Shown: piece by piece, positions 1 through 6,693 of the stretch
Numbering within the stretch: position 1 is the stretch's first letter
How the letters are laid out: each line of letters starts with the position of its first letter
The notes under the pieces: model-generated
What the model was told of the DNA's origin: nothing
The model's database searches: none
Seen by the model: the letters and a program-made list of their open reading frames with translations, nothing else
Translations under genes and position numbers: made by a program
From: Mycoplasmatota bacterium
Lineage (GTDB): Bacteria; Bacillota_I; Bacilli_A; RF39; UBA660
NCBI GenBank assembly: GCA_012840755.1
Contig: DUWA01000188.1
Location: 1-6,693, forward strand
DNA length: 6,693 nucleotides
Direction: 5' to 3'

Positions 1-44
1 AATCTTTATCTAATACAAATTTAGAAGAAGGTAATGAATTTTAA
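1..44 (+). pseudogene. Inverted fragment of the dnaJ 3' end, cut by window edge
   Basis: Read rightward in the frame beginning at base 3, this stretch encodes [13 protein letters not shown] and then a TAA stop at 42-44. The same residues occur near the end of the complete DnaJ on the other strand, where the protein continues with KKIKDYLK. Codons are identical in the shared part. The hairpin at 51-79, followed by CTTTTT, would serve as a terminator for this rightward frame. It may be the tail of a second, convergent dnaJ copy or a chimeric artefact; the window cannot tell which. Confidence 0.4.
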
Positions 45-50
45 AATATT

Positions 51-79
51 ATAAAAGACTATTTTAAATAGTCTTTTAT
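51..79 (-). terminator. Terminator-like hairpin overlapping the dnaJ stop codon
   Basis: Arms 51-64 and 66-79 are perfectly complementary, giving a practical stem of about 12 bp with a loop of about 5 bases. Read on the minus strand, the RNA would have an A-rich lead, a GACUAU...AUAGUC stem and a UUUUAUAAUAUUUU tail, which fits an intrinsic terminator. Read rightward it is also followed by a T-rich run (CTTTTATCTTTTT), so it could act in both directions. The dnaJ stop codon (59-61) lies in the distal arm on the minus strand, so the final codons form the stem. The stem is AT-rich and therefore weak. Confidence 0.6.
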
Positions 80-1162
80 CTTTTTAAATTCATTACCTTC
101 TTCTAAATTTGTATTAGATAAAGATTCAAACAATTTCTTTTGTTCTTTAGATAGTTTAGTCGGAATTATTATGTTTAGAATAACATACATATCACCTGTT
201 CCAGATGAATGAACCTTTGCTACTCCTTTTCCTTTTAATCTATGTTTATCACCACTTGAACTTCCTGCTGGTATAGATAGTTTAACATTACCATATATTG
301 TTGGTATCTCTTTTTTTGTACCTAACACTGCATCAGTAATAGTAATTGGTAAAACTAAATATATATCGTTATCTTCCCTTTTAAATATAGGGTGTTCTTT
401 TACATAAAACTCTAAATATATATCCCCGTTAGGGCCTCCGTTATTTCCAGCTTCACCTTTACCTGCTAGACGCATTTGATTACCTGTATTAATTCCCGCT
501 GGAATCTTTATTTCTAAATCCTTGTTTTTATTAATTTTTCCAATTCCCTTACATGATTTACATCTATCTTTATATGTTTTACCTCTTCCAGAACAAGCAG
601 AACATGTCGTTTTACTCATAAACGTTCCAAATAAGGTTCTTTGTTCAGTTGTGACTGTTCCATTTCCGTGGCAAACAGAGCAGCTTTCTTCTCCATGTCC
701 ACCCTTCCCTGAACAATCATCACATTTTTCATCAACATCAATATTAATTGTTTTTTTAGTTCCGAATACAGCTTCATTGAAATCAAGATAGATTCTAATT
801 ATAGAATCACGACCTTTTGTAGCTCTATTTGCAGACCTTGAGCCAAAATTAAACCCAAATCCTGCTTCTCCAAATATTTCACTAAAAATATCTGAAAAAT
901 CAAAGCCAGAAAAATCAAAACCTCCTGATCCAGTACCTTGACTAAATGCAGCGTGACCAAATTGATCATATTGTCTTCTTTTATCCGGATCAGATAATAT
1001 TGCGTATGCTTCTTGAGCCTCTTTAAATTTTTCAGCCGCATTCTCTTCTTTTGAAACATCAGGATGGTATAATTTTGCTAGTTTTCGAAAAGCACTTTTT
1101 ATTTCGGATTCAGAGGCGTTTTTACTCACACCTAATATTTCATAATAATCTCGTTTATTCAT
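59..1162 (-). CDS. dnaJ: Chaperone protein DnaJ (type I Hsp40)
   Basis: DnaJ is the cytosolic Hsp40 partner that delivers unfolded clients to DnaK and stimulates its ATPase. The 367-residue protein has the full type I layout. A J domain spans residues 4-68 with the HPD motif at 33-35, followed by a Gly/Phe-rich linker (about 70-107). Four zinc-binding CxxCxGxG repeats start at C147, C161, C187 and C201. The C-terminal substrate-binding beta domains run from about 215 to 335. The gap between the first two zinc repeats is slightly shorter than in E. coli. The start is supported by AAGGTG at 1167-1172, four bases upstream. It lies 24 bases after the peptidase gene and is last in the operon. The C-terminal FKKIKDYLK resembles the usual amphipathic DnaJ ending, but it is encoded next to the fold-back repeat, so the last eight residues deserve caution. 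Confidence 0.97.
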   Translation of the reverse strand: MNKRDYYEILGVSKNASESEIKSAFRKLAKLYHPDVSKEENAAEKFKEAQEAYAILSDPDKRRQYDQFGHAAFSQGTGSGGFDFSGFDFSDIFSEIFGEAGFGFNFGSRSANRATKGRDSIIRIYLDFNEAVFGTKKTINIDVDEKCDDCSGKGGHGEESCSVCHGNGTVTTEQRTLFGTFMSKTTCSACSGRGKTYKDRCKSCKGIGKINKNKDLEIKIPAGINTGNQMRLAGKGEAGNNGGPNGDIYLEFYVKEHPIFKREDNDIYLVLPITITDAVLGTKKEIPTIYGNVKLSIPAGSSSGDKHRLKGKGVAKVHSSGTGDMYVILNIIIPTKLSKEQKKLFESLSNTNLEEGNEFKKIKDYLK

Positions 1163-1186
1163 TTTACACCTTCTTACTATATAATT

Positions 1187-2980
1187 TTATATTAAAGATT
1201 TAAATTCTTCAATTATATTATCAAACATTTTAATTGCACTTTCTATTACTTTCTTATCATTCATGTCAACACCGGCAATTTTTAGTTCATTAATTGGGTA
1301 ATCACTCCCACCTGTTTTCAAAAAATCTAAATAATCTTTTACAGAATTTTCTTCATTATTTAGGATTCTTTCTACAATATAACATGCAGCGGACAATCCA
1401 GTCGCATACTGATACACATAAAAACTCGTATAAAAATGAGGAATTCTTGCCCATTCATATTTTATTTGTTCATCTATAAAAACATTCTTTCCAAAATATT
1501 TTTCGTTTAATTTTAAATATATATCAGATATAAATTCGCTTGTTAAAATTTCACCATCTTCACATTTTTTATGTATTTGTTGCTCGAATTCAGCAAACAT
1601 AGTTTGCCTATATATTGTAGCTCTAAATAGTTCCATAAGTTCATTTAATATAAATAACTTTTTGTTATTATTGTCAGTGTTTTTCAACATATGATTACAT
1701 AAAAGTAATTCATTTACAGTGGATGCCACCTCTGCAACGAAAATTTTGTAATTTGCCTCATGATAATCATTATTTCTCTTTGAATAATAACTATGAATTG
1801 AGTGACCTAATTCATGGGCAAGTGTTGATACATCCTTTAGTCTATTTTGATAATTTAGTAATATATACGGATCTGAATCATAACTTCCCCATGAATAAGC
1901 TCCACTTCTTTTCCCTCTGTTTTCATATATATCTATCCAGTTTTCATTAAAAGCTTTATTGATGTTTTTTATATAATCCTCACCTAATATAGAAAGACTT
2001 TCAATAACTTCTTTCTTAGCTTTTTCGAATGAATATGTTTCTTCATATTCAACTAAGTTAACATATACATCATATAAATGTAATTCCTCAACATCTAGCA
2101 TTTTCTGTTTTAAGTCATAATATTTGTGTAATATCTCTAGGTTTTCATTTACAACCTCGATTAAATTGTTATAAACATCTATAGGGATATTTCCGGAAAA
2201 TAATTTCATTTCAAGAGAAGAATTATAGTTTCTTATCTTAGCTATAGCTTTTTCTGTTTCAATATGGCCTGACAAAGTAGATGCAAATGTATTTTTTAAA
2301 TTAGAATAAGATTTATACATAGTATTAAATGCGTTTTTTCTAACTTCTCTATTTTTACTGTTTATAAATACATTATAATTAGAATCACTTAACTCTATAT
2401 TATTACCATTTTCATCTGTAATAAAACCAAGCTTCATATCTGAGTTTCTAAGGTATGAGGCAGTTTTATTTGCATTACTTAAACTCATTGATAGACTAGA
2501 TAATATTTTTTCTTCATTTTCGTTTAAAATATGTTTTTTTGCTCTAAACTCTTCTTCTAAAAAAAATTTATACTTTCTTAATTTTTCATTTTCATTTAAA
2601 AATTTTTCTACCTTACTATAATCATTTTTCAATATTTCAGGCACTATAAAAGAAGTAATCTCTTCAAAACTCATATATAGATTCTCTATTTTTCCCTTTA
2701 GTGTTTGAGTATCATTATTGGTTGTGTCCTCATCATTTTTCATACTTGCATAAATATATAAATTCTCTATTTTTCTTGAAACATTAAAATAATTTTCCAA
2801 TAAATTATATAAGTTTTTAGAACTTTTCATTATTTTATTTTTATATTTTTTTACTAGTTCAAAATCTTTTAATGTATTATTATAATCTTCTTCCCAATCT
2901 TTAAAAGAATGATACATTTTTTGTAAATTCCACTTGTATATACTATCTACTTCATGTCTATCCAAAATTTTATTTTCCAT
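1187..2980 (-). CDS. pepF: Oligoendopeptidase F-type zinc peptidase (family M3)
   Basis: This is a 597-residue cytosolic metallopeptidase of the PepF/M3B group, which cleaves short peptides rather than folded proteins. The zinc site HELGH lies at residues 389-393 (LAHELGHSIHSYYS), and the probable third zinc ligand is E417 in FVAEVAST. Other family landmarks are GAYSWGSYDSDPYILLNY at 360-377 and IPHFYTSFYVYQYATG at 513-528. The long helical N-terminal half (about 1-340) covers the active-site channel. No signal peptide or membrane segment is visible, and the length is normal for PepF (about 600). AGGAG at 2985-2989 sits four bases before the ATG. The gene is inserted between dnaK and dnaJ, separated from dnaK by 65 bases holding a hairpin. 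Family assignment is secure; the exact substrate, and whether the enzyme helps clear stress-generated peptides, is inference. Confidence 0.93.
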   Translation of the reverse strand: MENKILDRHEVDSIYKWNLQKMYHSFKDWEEDYNNTLKDFELVKKYKNKIMKSSKNLYNLLENYFNVSRKIENLYIYASMKNDEDTTNNDTQTLKGKIENLYMSFEEITSFIVPEILKNDYSKVEKFLNENEKLRKYKFFLEEEFRAKKHILNENEEKILSSLSMSLSNANKTASYLRNSDMKLGFITDENGNNIELSDSNYNVFINSKNREVRKNAFNTMYKSYSNLKNTFASTLSGHIETEKAIAKIRNYNSSLEMKLFSGNIPIDVYNNLIEVVNENLEILHKYYDLKQKMLDVEELHLYDVYVNLVEYEETYSFEKAKKEVIESLSILGEDYIKNINKAFNENWIDIYENRGKRSGAYSWGSYDSDPYILLNYQNRLKDVSTLAHELGHSIHSYYSKRNNDYHEANYKIFVAEVASTVNELLLCNHMLKNTDNNNKKLFILNELMELFRATIYRQTMFAEFEQQIHKKCEDGEILTSEFISDIYLKLNEKYFGKNVFIDEQIKYEWARIPHFYTSFYVYQYATGLSAACYIVERILNNEENSVKDYLDFLKTGGSDYPINELKIAGVDMNDKKVIESAIKMFDNIIEEFKSLI

Positions 2981-3001
2981 ATATCTCCTATCATTATGAT
3001 A

Positions 3002-3027
3002 TAAAGTTCTAGAAATCTAGAACTTTA
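3002..3027 (-). terminator. Perfect hairpin between dnaK and the peptidase gene
   Basis: Arms 3002-3013 and 3016-3027 are 12-base perfect complements around AA; a realistic fold is a stem of about 10 bp with a loop of about six bases. It begins 18 bases after the dnaK stop codon. On the minus strand the stem ends in ACUUUAUAU, so the U-run is short and interrupted. This makes a leaky terminator or an RNA processing and stability element more likely than a full stop. It could lower peptidase and dnaJ expression relative to dnaK. I see no convincing promoter in the remaining 2981-3045. Confidence 0.6.
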
Positions 3028-3045
3028 CACCTTTATTTTTAAATA

Positions 3046-5509
<2,464 letters not shown>

Positions 5510-5514
5510 ATGCT

Positions 5515-5520
5515 CTCCTT
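5515..5520 (-). promoter_or_regulatory. grpE ribosome binding site, decides the start
   Basis: AAGGAG on the minus strand, within a longer GGAAGGAG, is five bases upstream of the ATG at 5509. The alternative ATG codons at 5533, 5527 and 5524 lack a comparable site, and two of them lie directly before or within this motif. Confidence 0.8.
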
Positions 5521-5532
5521 CCATCATGGGCA

Positions 5533-6525
5533 TTATTTATCATTTATATTCTCAGTTATAAAATTTAATAGCGTTGTTACCCTATCATATTCCATTCTTT
5601 TTGGTCCAATTATAGCTATTGTTCCTTCTTGACCATTACTATAATATTTTGCCTTAACTACAGTCACATCCTCATCAAAGTTATTTTCACTTCCAATATA
5701 AATGTTAATTCCATTATCCTCTTCTTTTATTTTGTTAACAATGTTTTTGTCTTCAAATTTCGAAATAATCTCCCTTACTCTTTTTACATCATCAAATTCT
5801 GGCTGTTTTAAAATATTACTAGTTCCTGATACTTTAACATTAAATCCTGTTTTAAAATCACTAAACGCATTGTAAAATGCATTATACAAGATTTCATGTT
5901 GCTTAACATATTGCCCTATTATAGGTTTGATTTCATATTCTAAAATTGTGCTAACATCATTTATTGGTGTACCTACGATAAGTTTATTTATCAAATCAAT
6001 TGTTTGTTTGATATCATTTAATGATACTTTTGATTCCATTACAACATGTTTGTGTTCCACATGCCCTTTATCAGTTATAATAAGGACTACTAATTTACAC
6101 TCATCTATAGGAACAGCCTCTATTTTAGAAACTTTATTATCACATGATGATTTTCCTAAAACTAAGGATGTATAACTAGTAAGTTCTGATATTATTTCTA
6201 AACTTCTCAAAATCACATCATCTAACATAAGAGATTTGTTGCTAAAAATTGTCTGCAATTTTAACATATCTTTTTCTTCCAAATCTTTTGGTTTCATTAT
6301 ATTATCAACATAATATCTATAACCTTTTTCGCTTGGAATTCTACCAGACGATATATGTGTCTTTTCTATTAATTTATTTTCCTCTAAAAAAACCATTTCA
6401 TTTCTAATTGTTGCAGATGAACAATTGAATTTTTCACATAATGAACTAGAACTTATTGGATGAACAGTCTTAATATACTCTTCAACTATTACTTTAAGTA
6501 ATTCCTCTTGTCTTTTATTAAGCAT
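5533..6525 (-). CDS. hrcA: Heat-inducible transcription repressor HrcA
   Basis: HrcA is the repressor that binds CIRCE operators of class I heat-shock genes; in known systems its activity depends on GroEL, so stress relieves repression. The 330-residue protein (family about 340) starts with the winged-helix domain: RQEELLKVIVEEYIKTVHPISSSSL (5-29), then the recognition region CSSATIRNEMVFLEE (35-49) and the wing ISSGRIPSEKGYRYYVD (58-74). The central GAF-like dimerisation region follows. The C-terminal landmarks are IYIGSEN (275-281) and GTIAIIGPKRMEYDRV (301-316). The start is supported by AGAGGTG upstream of the ATG at 6525. It is the first gene of the operon, directly behind a promoter flanked by CIRCE sites, so it very likely controls its own operon. 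Confidence 0.97.
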   Translation of the reverse strand: MLNKRQEELLKVIVEEYIKTVHPISSSSLCEKFNCSSATIRNEMVFLEENKLIEKTHISSGRIPSEKGYRYYVDNIMKPKDLEEKDMLKLQTIFSNKSLMLDDVILRSLEIISELTSYTSLVLGKSSCDNKVSKIEAVPIDECKLVVLIITDKGHVEHKHVVMESKVSLNDIKQTIDLINKLIVGTPINDVSTILEYEIKPIIGQYVKQHEILYNAFYNAFSDFKTGFNVKVSGTSNILKQPEFDDVKRVREIISKFEDKNIVNKIKEEDNGINIYIGSENNFDEDVTVVKAKYYSNGQEGTIAIIGPKRMEYDRVTTLLNFITENINDK

Positions 6526-6537
6526 AACACACCTCTT

Positions 6538-6564
6538 TTAGCACTCTTTATTGATGATTGCTAT
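6538..6564. promoter_or_regulatory. Promoter-proximal CIRCE operator (one half degenerate)
   Basis: TTAGCACTC at 6538-6546 is a perfect CIRCE half-site. After the canonical nine-base spacer, GATTGCTAT at 6556-6564 matches the partner GAGTGCTAA at seven of nine positions. The element covers the predicted transcription start and the untranslated leader of hrcA, ending just upstream of its ribosome binding site. This is the position of CIRCE in many Bacillota dnaK operons. HrcA binding here would block transcription; the perfect half would also be transcribed. Confidence 0.75.
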
Positions 6565-6567
6565 TTC

Positions 6568-6596
6568 ATTATACTATTGTATTCTAGCAATGTCAA
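6568..6596 (-). promoter_or_regulatory. Consensus housekeeping promoter of the hrcA-dnaK operon
   Basis: On the minus strand TTGACA (6596-6591) and TATAAT (6573-6568) are separated by exactly 17 bases, a perfect vegetative sigma-A type promoter. Transcription should start near 6561, leaving a leader of about 36 bases. The -10 box lies between the two CIRCE elements and the -35 box overlaps the upstream one. Such a strong core promoter fits an operon controlled by a repressor rather than by an alternative sigma factor. Confidence 0.88.
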
Positions 6597-6610
6597 TATA
6601 TGAGTGCTAA
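6584..6610. promoter_or_regulatory. Upstream CIRCE-like operator overlapping the -35 box
   Basis: GAGTGCTAA at 6602-6610 is a perfect CIRCE half-site. Nine bases away, CTAGCAATG at 6584-6592 matches TTAGCACTC at six of nine positions. The element covers the -35 box at 6591-6596. It is the mirror image of the proximal CIRCE about a common centre near 6574: both have the perfect half outward and a degenerate half containing ATTGCTA/TAGCAAT inward. The perfect halves could instead act as one operator with a 55-base spacer. Confidence 0.6.
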
Positions 6611-6642
6611 AAATTTATTTTTTTGTAAATTATTTTTTAAAA

Positions 6643-6648
6643 TATAAT
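6643..6648 (+). promoter_or_regulatory. Possible -10 box of a rightward promoter
   Basis: TATAAT at 6643-6648 is a consensus -10 element facing right, 26 bases before a possible GTG start at 6674. The best -35 candidate, TTTTGT at 6621-6626 with a 16-base spacer, is poor. The region is so AT-rich that chance matches are likely. Confidence 0.3.
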
Positions 6649-6673
6649 GTTCATAATATAATTGGGTGGTAAA

Positions 6674-6693
6674 GTGATTATATTTGAATATAT
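6674..6693 (+). CDS. Possible start of a divergent gene, cut by window edge
   Basis: A purine-rich, ribosome-binding-like GGGTGG (6664-6669) precedes GTG at 6674, which would begin V/M-I-I-F-E-Y before the window ends. A rightward TATAAT lies upstream. Only six codons are visible, so no function can be assigned. If real, the gene would be divergent from the chaperone operon and its promoter would sit next to the upstream CIRCE half-site. Confidence 0.3.

Larger units (their letters stand above)
1..126. repeat. Long inverted repeat folding back the dnaJ 3' end
   Basis: Bases 1-41 are the exact reverse complement of 86-126 (41 of 41 by eye). The inner arms 51-64 and 66-79 are also perfect complements. 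Between outer and inner arms lie unmatched spacers, 42-50 on the left (9 bases) and 80-85 on the right (6 bases). The right outer arm is dnaJ coding sequence, so the left arm is an inverted copy of the end of that gene. The left arm touches the window edge, so its full length is unknown. It could be a true inverted duplication of dnaJ sequence, or a fold-back chimera from amplification, sequencing or assembly. Coding sequence mirrored this exactly favours the second reading. Confidence 0.9.

Noticed and set aside
522..791. Rightward 89-codon open frame opposite dnaJ
   Set aside because: It mirrors the zinc-finger coding region of dnaJ, has no credible ribosome binding site and shows no domain; an antisense shadow.
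799..1059. Second leftward 86-codon frame inside dnaJ
   Set aside because: It is a frame-shifted reading of the J domain and Gly/Phe region; the dnaJ frame is intact and conserved, so no frameshift is implied.
1723..1950. Rightward 75-codon frame opposite the peptidase active-site region
   Set aside because: Antisense to the strongly conserved HELGH region, so the openness follows from the real gene.
1187..2980. Reassigned genetic code (UGA as tryptophan), as in many Mollicutes
   Set aside because: The tryptophan codons checked in the peptidase gene are TGG, and all five genes are full length without in-frame TGA. Stops are TAA or TAG, so the alternative code is not formally excluded but has no support.
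6538..6610. Reading the distant CIRCE halves as an RNA hairpin or riboswitch
   Set aside because: The predicted transcript starts near 6561, so only one half would be in the RNA; the symmetry works at the DNA level.

Overview
This AT-rich window carries a complete DnaK chaperone operon, all on the minus strand. In transcription order (right to left) it reads hrcA - grpE - dnaK - pepF-like M3 oligopeptidase - dnaJ. The hrcA-grpE-dnaK-dnaJ order, the Gram-positive type DnaK (no long insertion in the first quadrant of the ATPase domain) and the low GC content point to a low-GC Bacillota or Mollicutes-like lineage. All tryptophan codons I checked in the peptidase gene are TGG, and every gene runs full length under the standard code, so nothing suggests a UGA=Trp code. 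I cannot name a genus.

Right edge (6526-6693): a consensus promoter (TTGACA-17-TATAAT) drives the operon. It is bracketed by two perfect CIRCE half-sites, TTAGCACTC (6538-6546) and GAGTGCTAA (6602-6610). They are 55 bases apart instead of the usual 9, but each has a degenerate partner at the standard 9-base spacing. The best reading is two mirror-image CIRCE operators centred on the promoter, and HrcA, the first gene of the operon, is the repressor expected to bind them. Beyond them is a possible start of a rightward divergent gene, cut by the window edge.

Genes: hrcA (5533-6525), grpE (4886-5509, with an unusual Cys/His-rich N-terminal tail), dnaK (3046-4866), a 65-base gap with a perfect hairpin, the M3 peptidase (1187-2980), and dnaJ (59-1162). 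Gaps are about 20-25 bases except between dnaK and the peptidase. DnaK, GrpE and DnaJ form the Hsp70 folding cycle, HrcA gives repression relieved by heat stress, and the inserted peptidase would degrade oligopeptides in the same expression unit.

Left edge (1-126): the 3' end of dnaJ is folded back on itself. Bases 1-41 are a perfect inverted copy of 86-126, on either side of a terminator-like hairpin (51-79) that contains the dnaJ stop codon. This is either a genuine inverted duplication or a fold-back chimera, and it should be resolved before the left edge is trusted. No gene-free stretch exceeds 300 bases.
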